Below, piece by piece: positions 1-6,578 of a stretch of DNA of 15,341 nucleotides (position 1 is its first letter; every line of letters starts with the position of its first letter). A model generated the notes under the pieces. That model saw only the letters and a list, made by a program, of their open reading frames with translations. It was not told the DNA's origin and made no database searches. This DNA is from UBA6136 sp964344495 (lineage in GTDB: Bacteria > Pseudomonadota > Gammaproteobacteria > Methylococcales > Methylococcaceae). Location: positions 1-15,341 of the forward strand of contig CAYFNI010000056.1 of NCBI GenBank assembly GCA_964344495.1, in the 5' to 3' direction. The translations under genes and the position numbers were made by a program.

Positions 1-475
1 ACGTTATTTTTTATTGCCACACTGATGGCTTGCCGCAAGGTCGTGAAGCAAGCTACATTGTGAGGGTACGCGCGTCATAGTAGGTTAGCAACCTTATTCT
101 GGGGTACCCCAAAACCCCACTTCGTCTTCCATGAGTAGTCCTTACTGAACAAATCACAACCCATTGATTTGTAATGTGCGTGTCTGAAACCTTTGTCTGG
201 ACGGGGTTGGTATTAGTTCTGGGAAAGCCTCTTACCGACTTATAGCGTAGCCGAGATCCTTGTACCCAAACCCAAAGGTGCCGATACCCATAAATCAACG
301 CTGAAGAGGATATTCCCAGTCCCCATTTCTGAAGACACTTTCATTGAACGTGGAATACCGGACTCTGACCCCATGTGGATGACTTAAAAGTGCACATGAG
401 TGCTATATATAGTTCATCAGAATACGTACTAAAACTCTTAAAAATGGTTTAGAAACGTATCACTTAGACGGGCAC
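1..475. other. AT-richer segment without a convincing gene
   Basis: A hand count gives 215 G+C in the first 480 bases (45%), clearly below the GC-rich genes that follow. The only sizeable reading frame is on the minus strand at 53-298. It lacks a ribosome binding site and resembles no family I know, so I do not call it. The segment carries several short palindromes: AGGTT/AACCT at 82-94, the 12-base palindrome TGGGGTACCCCA at 100-111, ACAAATCA/TGATTTGT at 149-172, GCAC/GTGC at 392-403 and CTATATATAG at 403-412. Two phrases, AGTCCCCATTT near 317-327 and GACTCTGACCCCAT at 361-374, remind me of motifs that flank Y1 (REP-associated) transposase genes, but no transposase is visible. It may be a degraded mobile remnant, a foreign segment or plain intergenic DNA. 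Confidence 0.5.
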
Positions 476-503
476 GCATCCACCGGTGGGCTGAGGTGGA
501 TGC
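476..503. repeat. Perfect 9-bp stem-loop
   Basis: GCATCCACC (476-484) is followed after 10 bases by its exact reverse complement GGTGGATGC (495-503). The central CCACCGGTGG (480-489) is itself a palindrome, so two alternative foldings are possible. No T-run follows on either strand, so it does not look like an ordinary intrinsic terminator. It sits at the boundary between the AT-richer left edge and the GC-rich sequence. Confidence 0.6.
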
Positions 504-580
504 AACCGCTCCGTTACCCCCCCGTTCTGGATGCCTCGCTCACTCCATGACTGTCGCTCCTCCTCGTCGGCTGCCCGGGG

Positions 581-586
581 TAAAAT
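581..586 (+). promoter_or_regulatory. Possible -10 box (TAAAAT)
   Basis: TAAAAT fits a sigma-70 -10 hexamer at five of six positions and lies about 140 bases before the GTG start at 728. No TTGACA-like hexamer is found at the usual 16-18 base spacing. A similar GTAAAAT phrase occurs before mrp at 1074-1080. The call is weak. Confidence 0.25.
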
Positions 587-715
587 GGTGCGGCCATCAG
601 GACGCTATGGGTGTGTCATGCAGGCGGCCGGCGTAGCGGCCGCTCTCGTACAGCGGATAGCGTTCGGAACGTCTTGCTCCGCGTCGGTCTAACCCACGCT
701 CATCGCAACTCAATC

Positions 716-722
716 AAGAGGT
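716..722 (+). promoter_or_regulatory. Ribosome binding site for the 728 start
   Basis: AAGAGGT lies five bases before GTG 728. It decides the start in favour of GTG 728 over the upstream in-frame GTG at 611, which has no such site. Confidence 0.6.
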
Positions 723-727
723 CAACC

Positions 728-988
728 GTGATTAAACTGCTGCTTATCCTCGTCGTGCTGTCTCCGGTCGTGTTTCTGATCGGTCTGGTCAAACCCAAAT
801 GGGTGCTGTTCTGGGTGAAAGAACCCGATCGCCTCTGGGCGTCCTCAATCGGCATTCTTATGTTCATGGCCACGTTCACCGGCTATTCTGAGATGCGGGT
901 GCGCCACAAGGCGGAGTTGAGCGCCGCTGGGCAACAGAACACCACCCCTAACCGGCAGAACGAGCTGCAACTGGATCGGATGCGCTGA
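728..988 (+). CDS. Small two-helix membrane protein, function unknown
   Basis: The protein has 86 residues, starting at GTG 728 after an AAGAGGT ribosome binding site. It begins with a hydrophobic helix (about residues 2-20). A short charged loop with the motif KPKWVLFWVKEPDR follows, then a second hydrophobic segment (about 39-52). The C-terminal tail of about 35 residues is polar, rich in Q, N and R, and probably cytoplasmic. The Lys-Pro-x-x-Val-Leu-Phe-Trp loop looks conserved-style and recalls small hypothetical membrane proteins of proteobacteria, but I cannot name a family or function. The gene stands alone, with 123 bases to mrp on the same strand, and codon use matches its neighbours. 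It could be an inner-membrane accessory protein. That it is a real gene is likely from the start signal and hydropathy pattern. Confidence 0.6.
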   Translation: MIKLLLILVVLSPVVFLIGLVKPKWVLFWVKEPDRLWASSIGILMFMATFTGYSEMRVRHKAELSAAGQQNTTPNRQNELQLDRMR

Positions 989-1005
989 GTTGCGGTCCAT
1001 CCAGC

Positions 1006-1032
1006 AGGGCGGGCATGCGCTGTCATCGCCCT
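1006..1032 (+). terminator. Weak hairpin between the small membrane protein gene and mrp
   Basis: AGGGCG (1006-1011) pairs with CGCCCT (1027-1032) across a 15-base loop that contains the palindrome GCATGC. It lies 18 bases after the stop at 988. There is no T-tract, so termination is only a suggestion. Confidence 0.25.
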
Positions 1033-1074
1033 TGCATCTTCAGGGTCACGGCCAGAGGGCTCGTGGATCTTGTG

Positions 1075-1080
1075 TAAAAT
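1075..1080 (+). promoter_or_regulatory. Possible -10 box for mrp (TAAAAT)
   Basis: TAAAAT lies 31 bases before the mrp ATG, a plausible distance for a transcription start with a short leader. I see no matching -35 hexamer at 16-18 bases. If real, it would drive mrp-dcd. Confidence 0.3.
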
Positions 1081-1111
1081 TGGCGCTTTTTCGTAGCGGA
1101 CGAGTGACGGG

Positions 1112-2200
1112 ATGACTATCAGCCAAACGGATGTGGAAAACAGCCTCAAGGGCTGGATCGACCCCTATCTGGGGCAGGATCTGGTGACCAGCCGAATGGT
1201 GCGGTCTATCGCGGTGGAGGGTGACCGGGTCGAACTCCAACTGGCCCTGGGTTATCCGGCCGCCGGGTTCCACCCCGTGATGCGTGAGGTGCTCGCCGAC
1301 AAGATCCGGACCGATACCGGTGCCCGTCAGGTGGACGTGGACGTGGCGCTCAAGGTTGTGTCGCATGCGGTCCAGAAATCCCTCAAACCGATGCCGGGCG
1401 TCCGCAACATCGTGGCGGTGGCATCCGGCAAGGGTGGGGTGGGCAAATCCACCACCGCCATCAATCTGGCCGCGGCACTGGTCGCGGATGGCGCGCGGGT
1501 GGGCGTGCTGGATGCCGATATTTACGGCCCCAGCCTGCCGCATATGCTCGGGCTGGGCGGGCGGCCCGACATTCGCGAGGGCAACCGGATCGTGCCGAAA
1601 CAGGCTTTTGGTTTGCAGGCCATGTCGATCGGGTTCCTGGTCGACGAAGATCAGCCCATGATCTGGCGCGGCCCGATGGTGACTGGCGCCTTGCAGCAAT
1701 TGCTGAATCAGACCGACTGGGACGACCTCGATTACCTGTTGATCGACCTGCCCCCCGGGACTGGCGATATCCAGCTGACGCTGTCGCAACAGATTCCGGT
1801 GTCGGGTGCGATCATTGTGACCACGCCACAGGACATTGCTTTGCTGGATGCCCAGAAAGGCCTGCGCATGTTCCAGCAGGTCAACGTGCCGGTGCTGGGA
1901 CTGGTCGAGAACATGAGCGTGCATGTCTGCAGCCACTGCGGCCATGCCGAACCCATCTTCGGTCAGGGCGGGGGCGAGAAGATGGCGGCCAAGTACGGGA
2001 CCGAATTACTGGGCGCCTTGCCGCTGGATCTGGCCATTCGTGAGCGCGCCGACAGCGGGCATCCCATTGTCATCGCCGACCCCGACGGCCCGGTCGCCCG
2101 CAGCTATACCGACATCGCCCGGAAAATGACTGCACGACTGGCCCTCAAGGCCCGGGACTACAGTGCCCGCTTTCCAACGATCTCAGTGGTGAATGACTGA
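1112..2200 (+). CDS. mrp: Iron-sulfur cluster carrier protein, Mrp/ApbC family P-loop ATPase
   Basis: This 362-residue cytoplasmic protein is a complete Mrp/ApbC (Nbp35-like) carrier that loads Fe-S clusters onto apoproteins. The N-terminal ~85 residues form the MIP18/DUF59-like domain. Next comes the deviant Walker A SGKGGVGKST at residues 105-114, with the signature Lys107 as well as Lys112, then LDADIYGPSLPH around 133-144 and the Walker B-like LIDLPPGTGD. The cluster-binding pair is C273-S-H-C276 in the VHVCSHCGH segment. Length and domain order are normal for the bacterial family. The start is ATG 1112, with a weak purine-rich stretch before it. The stop overlaps the dcd start by one base (TGATG), which suggests translational coupling. 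In many genomes mrp lies beside metG; that gene is not here. The ATPase and cluster functions are family knowledge. Confidence 0.95.
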   Translation: MTISQTDVENSLKGWIDPYLGQDLVTSRMVRSIAVEGDRVELQLALGYPAAGFHPVMREVLADKIRTDTGARQVDVDVALKVVSHAVQKSLKPMPGVRNIVAVASGKGGVGKSTTAINLAAALVADGARVGVLDADIYGPSLPHMLGLGGRPDIREGNRIVPKQAFGLQAMSIGFLVDEDQPMIWRGPMVTGALQQLLNQTDWDDLDYLLIDLPPGTGDIQLTLSQQIPVSGAIIVTTPQDIALLDAQKGLRMFQQVNVPVLGLVENMSVHVCSHCGHAEPIFGQGGGEKMAAKYGTELLGALPLDLAIRERADSGHPIVIADPDGPVARSYTDIARKMTARLALKARDYSARFPTISVVND

Positions 2201-2766
2201 TGGGTATCAAATCCGATCGCTGGATACGTCGCATGGCCGAGGCGCATGGCATGATCGAACCGTTCGAGCCGGTGCAGGTGCGCGAGCACACGGACGGCAA
2301 GCGCATCTCCTACGGTACGTCCAGCTATGGCTACGATGTGCGCTGCTCGAACGAGTTCAAGATCTTTACCAACATCAACTCGGCGGTGGTCGATCCGAAG
2401 TCGTTCGATGCCAGCAGCTTTGTCGATGTGCAGCAGGATGTCTGCATCATTCCGCCGAACTCCTTTGCCCTGGCGCGGACGGTCGAGTATTTCCGCATTC
2501 CACGCGACGTGCTGGTGATCTGCCTTGGCAAGAGCACCTATGCGCGCTGTGGCATCATCGTCAATGTCACGCCGCTGGAGCCTGAATGGGAAGGCCATGT
2601 GACGCTGGAGTTCTCCAACACGACGCCCTTGCCGGCCAAGATCTACGCCAACGAGGGTGTGGCGCAGATGCTGTTCATCGGCGCGGATGAAGTCTGTGAG
2701 ACCTCCTACCGCGACCGCGGCGGCAAATACCAGGGCCAGTGCGGCGTCACGCTGCCGAAGGCCTGA
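2200..2766 (+). CDS. dcd: dCTP deaminase
   Basis: Dcd deaminates dCTP to dUTP, the main source of dUMP for thymidylate synthesis in many proteobacteria. The protein has 188 residues, the length of one proteobacterial subtype that differs in sequence from the 193-residue E. coli form. The trimer-forming fold is marked by SYGTSSYGYDVR (37-48), the substrate-binding segment GKSTYAR (110-116) and the stretch PEWEGHVTLEFSN, where Glu137 corresponds to the catalytic glutamate. The C-terminal tail YRDRGGKYQGQ (near 170-180) is the flexible lid that closes on the nucleotide. The start ATG shares its A with the mrp stop, so translation is probably coupled to mrp. A bifunctional dCTP deaminase/dUTPase is less likely, because that variant has its own sequence hallmarks, but I cannot exclude it by eye. 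Confidence 0.95.
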   Translation: MGIKSDRWIRRMAEAHGMIEPFEPVQVREHTDGKRISYGTSSYGYDVRCSNEFKIFTNINSAVVDPKSFDASSFVDVQQDVCIIPPNSFALARTVEYFRIPRDVLVICLGKSTYARCGIIVNVTPLEPEWEGHVTLEFSNTTPLPAKIYANEGVAQMLFIGADEVCETSYRDRGGKYQGQCGVTLPKA

Positions 2767-2791
2767 TACGGCCACTTTCCAGAAACCCGTT

Positions 2792-2814
2792 GCCGACCCT
2801 TCGCTTGAGTCGGC
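2792..2814 (+). other. Short hairpin between dcd and hemL
   Basis: GCCGAC (2792-2797) pairs with GTCGGC (2809-2814) across 11 bases, in the 72-base gap between dcd and hemL. It has no T-tract. It could be a weak pause or processing site, or chance in GC-rich DNA. Confidence 0.25.
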
Positions 2815-2838
2815 CAGCCTCTGACCGGATACGCGCGC

Positions 2839-4125
2839 ATGTCTTCCCACAGTAACGAAACCCTGTTCCAGCAGGCCAAGACCGTCATTCCCGGCGGCGT
2901 GAATTCACCGGTCCGGGCCTTCAAGAGTGTCGGCGGCACGCCGGTCTTCATTGACCATGCCCAGGGCCCTTACCTCTGGTCGGCCGACGGGACACGCTAT
3001 ATCGACTATGTCGGTTCCTGGGGACCGATGGTGCTGGGGCATGCTCACCCCGAGGTGCTCAAGGCCGTGCACGAGGCGGTCGATCGGGGCCTCAGTTACG
3101 GCGCGCCGACGGTGATCGAAACCGTCATGGCCGAGAAAATCCGCGCGCTGGTGCCCTCCATGGAACAGGTGCGCATGGTCAGCTCCGGTACCGAGGCGAC
3201 CATGAGCGCCATCCGGCTGGCGCGCGGAGCGACCGGGCGCGATCTGATCGTCAAGTTCGAAGGCTGTTATCACGGCCATTCCGACGCCTTGCTGGTCAAG
3301 GCCGGATCCGGTGCCTTGACTCTGGGCGTGCCCAGTTCACCCGGCGTCCCCGCCAGCCTGGCCGAACATACCCTGACGCTGGCCTACAACGATGCCGACG
3401 CTGTCCGCGCGCTGTTTGCGCAGTACGGCGAGCGGATTGCCTGCCTGATCGTCGAACCGGTGGCCGGCAACATGAACTGCGTCCCGCCCCGTCCCGGTTT
3501 TCTCGAGACCTTGCGAGAGCAGTGTGATCGCTTCGGCGCAGTTCTGATTTTCGATGAAGTGATGACCGGGTTCCGGGTTGCGCTCGGCGGGGCACAGGCG
3601 CTGTACGGCATTCAGCCCGACCTCACCACGCTCGGCAAGGTGATCGGCGGTGGTATGCCGGTCGGCGCGTTCGGAGGCCGGCGCGACATCATGGAACACC
3701 TGGCGCCCCTCGGTCCGGTGTATCAGGCAGGCACATTGTCCGGCAACCCCGTGGCCATGGCAGCGGGTCTCCGGACGCTGGAATTGATCAGCGAGCCCGG
3801 CTTTTTCGAGCGGCTGAGTCAGACGACGCGGGCGTTCGTCGAAAGCCTTCGCGAACGGGCCCTGGCTGCCGACATTCCGCTCAGCGTGAATGCGGTGGGC
3901 GGCATGTTCGGACTGTTTTTCACCGAACAGTCGACGGTGGCCACGTTCGCCGATGTCATGGCCTGCGACACGGCCCGCTTCAATCGCTTCTTTCATGCCA
4001 TGCTTGACGAGGGCGTCTATCTGGCGCCGTCCGCTTTCGAAGCCGGTTTTGTGTCCTCCAGTCACGATCCGGGCGTGATCGCGGCCACGCTGGACGCTGC
4101 CAGCCGCGCCTTCAGCCGGCTTTAG
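2839..4125 (+). CDS. hemL: Glutamate-1-semialdehyde 2,1-aminomutase
   Basis: HemL converts glutamate-1-semialdehyde to 5-aminolevulinate, the last step of the C5 route to haem and other tetrapyrroles. It is a soluble PLP-dependent class III aminotransferase that acts as a homodimer and accepts substrate from HemA. The 428 residues match the family length. Visible landmarks are the N-terminal IPGGVNSPVRAF, the SSGTEATMSAIRLAR phosphate-binding segment, GCYHGHSD, FDEVMTGFR with Asp239 contacting the PLP ring nitrogen, and LGKVIGGGMPVGA with Lys267 as the Schiff-base lysine. GTLSGNPVAMAAG follows. The start ATG 2839 has only a poor ribosome binding site, but the N-terminus aligns with known HemL proteins. 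hemL is 72 bases after dcd on the same strand, so it may be cotranscribed or have its own promoter. No other haem gene is in the window. Confidence 0.98.
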   Translation: MSSHSNETLFQQAKTVIPGGVNSPVRAFKSVGGTPVFIDHAQGPYLWSADGTRYIDYVGSWGPMVLGHAHPEVLKAVHEAVDRGLSYGAPTVIETVMAEKIRALVPSMEQVRMVSSGTEATMSAIRLARGATGRDLIVKFEGCYHGHSDALLVKAGSGALTLGVPSSPGVPASLAEHTLTLAYNDADAVRALFAQYGERIACLIVEPVAGNMNCVPPRPGFLETLREQCDRFGAVLIFDEVMTGFRVALGGAQALYGIQPDLTTLGKVIGGGMPVGAFGGRRDIMEHLAPLGPVYQAGTLSGNPVAMAAGLRTLELISEPGFFERLSQTTRAFVESLRERALAADIPLSVNAVGGMFGLFFTEQSTVATFADVMACDTARFNRFFHAMLDEGVYLAPSAFEAGFVSSSHDPGVIAATLDAASRAFSRL

Positions 4126-4130
4126 GCGCT

Positions 4131-4162
4131 GATCGGCCCAGGCGATGACGCTGAAGCCGATC
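4131..4162 (+). other. Hairpin just after hemL
   Basis: GATCGGC (4131-4137) pairs with GCCGATC (4156-4162) across 18 bases, starting 5 bases after the hemL stop. A second stem CGCAGCCG/CGGTTGCG (4201-4208 with 4217-4224, one G-U pair) lies closer to comEC. Neither has a T-run. The 119-base gap holds no gene. Confidence 0.3.
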
Positions 4163-4244
4163 CGCATCCCGTTTAGCACGGCCCGCAGATACCCGTTCGA
4201 CGCAGCCGCGCACGGCCGGTTGCGGGCAGCGCGTTCGGGTTAGC

Positions 4245-6569
4245 ATGGCCGGCCTGAACAGCGATACCCCCGGGCCGGATACCGCCGTCGTGCGGTTCGC
4301 ACTGGGCTTCGTGCTCGGCGATCTACTCCTCCAGCAACTGCCATGGTTACCAGCGCCGATCGGATGGGTGCTGGTCCTGTTGGTTATGGCCGTGCCGGCC
4401 TACTTCAAAGCCTGGACACTGACCGGGCTGGTGCTCGGATTCGGTTGGGCTGGCCTGATCGGAGCGCTCGCCCTGGAGGATGGCCGACTGACGCAACCCG
4501 TGCGCAGCGAATGGCTGGTCGAAGGCCATGTTCTGGATATCCCCGATCAACTGGAACGCGGCCAACGTTTTGACTTCGGCGTCGATCGGGTGCTGGCGCC
4601 GCCAACGGAACGCTGGCCGTCAAAGCTCCGCATCAGCGGCTACGATGCGCTACCGCCGGTGCGCGCGGGAGACCACTGGCGGTTAAAGCTCAGCCTGCGG
4701 CCGCCGCGGGGCATGAGCAATCCCGGCGGTTTCGACTATGAGCAGTGGCTGTTCGCGGCGCACATCGGTGGCGTTGGCTACGCGCAGGCGGCGCCCGACA
4801 CTGTTGCTATCTCGGGGCCGGTGACACTTGCGGACCGGGTCGGCCGGCTGCGACAGTCGATCTTCGAGCGGCTGCAGAGTGTACTGGGCGACATTCCGGT
4901 GGCGGGGCTGCTGACGGCGCTCATCATGGGGAACGAGAGCGGCATCAGCGCGGATCAATGGTCGGTCTTGCGACGGACTGGAACCGCCCATCTGGTCGCC
5001 ATTTCCGGCTCGCATATCGGGCTGATGGCCGGGCTGCTGTTCTTTCTGACCCAGCGGTTGGCAGTCTGGCTGCCGGCGCGGCGGCTGGCGCCGCCTCAGA
5101 TCGCCGCGATGGTCGGACTGATCGGCGCCTTGCTTTACTCAGCGCTGGCCAATTTTTCCATTCCAACCCAACGCGCGCTGATCATGATCGCCGTGGCCAT
5201 GCTGGCGATCGTGCTCAAGCGGCAGTCACGGGTTGTGCATGTGTTGGCCGTTGCACTGGTGGCCGTGTTGATCGTCCAGCCGATGGCAGTGCTCGCCGCG
5301 GGGTTCTGGTTGTCGTTTGGCGCCGTGGGCGTGATTCTGTTCGCGATCGAGGGCCGTGTGCACGCGCCGGGGGCATTCCGGTTGCTGTGGCGGATCAATC
5401 TTTTCACGGCGGTCGCCCTGGCACCGTTGCTGCTGCTGTTCTTCCGGCAGGTTTCGCTGGTGGCGCCCGTAGCCAACCTGTTCGCGGTCCCGATCCTCGG
5501 CACCTTGCTGATTCCGCTGTCGTTGCTGGGCGTGTTGCTGCTGTGGATCGCGGAACCGGCCGGAGTGGCCGTTCTGCACTTGTGCGCGGCCATTCTGACC
5601 ACCGTCTGGGGGTGGCTGGATGCGCTCGCGGCGCTGCCGTGGGCACAATGGACGCATTCGGCGGTGCCCGTTGGCTCGCTGCTGCTGGCGGGCGTGGGGA
5701 CCTTGCTGCTCCTGGCGCCACGCGGCATTCCGAGGCGCGGGTTGGGGGGCTTGATGCTGCTGCCGGCGCTGTTGCATCAGCCGCCGCGGCCCGAGATCGG
5801 CGGTGTGCGCCTGACGCTGCTGGATGTGGGGCAGGGCTTGTCAGCCGTGGTTGAGACCCGCCACCGAACGCTGGTGTATGACACCGGCGCGCGTCTGAGT
5901 GCGAGTTTTGATATGGGCAGCGCCGTGCTGGTGCCTTATCTGCAGGCGCGGGGTATCCGCCAGGTGGATGCGCTGGTGGTCAGTCATGGCGACAACGATC
6001 ACAGCGGCGGCGTCCTTTCATTGCAGGCCGCCCTGCCCATCGCCGGGGGATACAGCAGTGTTCCCGATCGCTGGCCGTCGCTCGGTCTGACAGCCTGCCA
6101 TGCGGGGCAGGTGTGGGACTGGGACGGTGTCAGGTTCGAGATGCTGGCGCCGATCGAGCCCGCACGGAAAGCGAACGACAACTCCTGTGTGCTGCTCATC
6201 CGGGCCGGAGGACGTCATGTCATGCTGACGGGCGATATTGAAGCCGAGGGCGAGCGGTATCTGGTCGAGCACGCGAGCGAAAGCCTGGCCGCCGAGGTAT
6301 TGGTGGCGCCGCATCATGGCAGCCGGAGTTCATCGACCCAGCGCTTCATCGAGCAGGTACATCCCCGCCAGGTGCTGGTACCGGCTGGGTATCTGAATGC
6401 CTACGGGTTTCCGGCGGCCGAGGTGCTGGCCCGCTATCGGGCGTTGGGCGGCGAGCCCATCACGACGGCCGATGGTGGTGCCGTCACGCTGGAGATCACA
6501 GCCCATGGGGAGATCTCATCTCCCCATGCCTATCGGCAACAGGCACGGCGCTACTGGATGACGCCGTAG
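4245..6569 (+). CDS. comEC: DNA internalization channel protein ComEC/Rec2
   Basis: ComEC is the inner-membrane channel through which one DNA strand enters the cytoplasm during natural transformation. The 774 residues carry the usual three parts. First is an N-terminal membrane and DUF4131-like part (to about 200). Second is the multi-helix Competence domain (about 220-490), with the hallmark HLVAISGSHIGL near 249-260. Third is a C-terminal metallo-beta-lactamase-like domain (from about 520), which opens with LDVGQG (526-531). Its metal motif is complete: H581-G-D583-N-D585-H586, then Asp664 in LTGDIE and H690-H691 in APHHGS. An intact site fits the nuclease role proposed for this domain. The start ATG 4245 has little ribosome binding signal. 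Other competence genes are absent here, as is usual for comEC. The 3' end contains a perfect 11-bp inverted repeat and runs to within 9 bases of the convergent cysN stop. Confidence 0.95.
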   Translation: MAGLNSDTPGPDTAVVRFALGFVLGDLLLQQLPWLPAPIGWVLVLLVMAVPAYFKAWTLTGLVLGFGWAGLIGALALEDGRLTQPVRSEWLVEGHVLDIPDQLERGQRFDFGVDRVLAPPTERWPSKLRISGYDALPPVRAGDHWRLKLSLRPPRGMSNPGGFDYEQWLFAAHIGGVGYAQAAPDTVAISGPVTLADRVGRLRQSIFERLQSVLGDIPVAGLLTALIMGNESGISADQWSVLRRTGTAHLVAISGSHIGLMAGLLFFLTQRLAVWLPARRLAPPQIAAMVGLIGALLYSALANFSIPTQRALIMIAVAMLAIVLKRQSRVVHVLAVALVAVLIVQPMAVLAAGFWLSFGAVGVILFAIEGRVHAPGAFRLLWRINLFTAVALAPLLLLFFRQVSLVAPVANLFAVPILGTLLIPLSLLGVLLLWIAEPAGVAVLHLCAAILTTVWGWLDALAALPWAQWTHSAVPVGSLLLAGVGTLLLLAPRGIPRRGLGGLMLLPALLHQPPRPEIGGVRLTLLDVGQGLSAVVETRHRTLVYDTGARLSASFDMGSAVLVPYLQARGIRQVDALVVSHGDNDHSGGVLSLQAALPIAGGYSSVPDRWPSLGLTACHAGQVWDWDGVRFEMLAPIEPARKANDNSCVLLIRAGGRHVMLTGDIEAEGERYLVEHASESLAAEVLVAPHHGSRSSSTQRFIEQVHPRQVLVPAGYLNAYGFPAAEVLARYRALGGEPITTADGGAVTLEITAHGEISSPHAYRQQARRYWMTP
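6504..6528. repeat. Perfect 11-bp hairpin inside the 3' end of comEC
   Basis: CATGGGGAGAT (6504-6514) and ATCTCCCCATG (6518-6528) are exact reverse complements separated by the loop CTC. The hairpin encodes residues 754-761 or so of ComEC and lies about 40 bases before its stop and 50 bases beyond the cysN stop on the other strand. No T-tract follows on either side, so it is not a textbook intrinsic terminator. It could still pause RNA polymerase or stabilise mRNA ends between the two convergent genes. Confidence 0.7.
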
Positions 6570-6578
6570 GCGTGGAGT

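Larger units (their letters stand above)
504..727. other. Leader region upstream of the small membrane protein gene
   Basis: This GC-rich stretch has no credible coding frame. A frame open from GTG 611 runs into the gene below, but its first 39 codons look like translated leader. A 7-bp stem GCGGCCG/CGGCCGC (624-630 with 637-643, loop of 6) is present; the bases CGGCCG occur twice. A TAAAAT hexamer at 581-586 could be a -10 box, without a good -35. Confidence 0.4.

Noticed and set aside
53..298. Open frame of 81 codons on the minus strand in the AT-richer left edge
   Set aside because: It has no ribosome binding site and an unusual, low-information composition rich in R, T and V, and no motif I recognise. 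It is best read as chance.
1046..1945. Long minus-strand open frame (299 codons) opposite mrp
   Set aside because: It lies against a certain gene, is rich in His, Gln and Arg as shadow frames of GC-rich genes are, and shows no domain.
5135..5728. Minus-strand open frame of 197 codons opposite comEC
   Set aside because: The low-complexity Ala/Thr/Ser-rich product mirrors the codon pattern of the ComEC membrane helices; comEC is clearly the real gene.
6504..6528. Intrinsic terminator for comEC or cysN
   Set aside because: The stem is perfect, but no T-tract follows on either strand and it lies inside coding sequence, so I list it as a repeat only.
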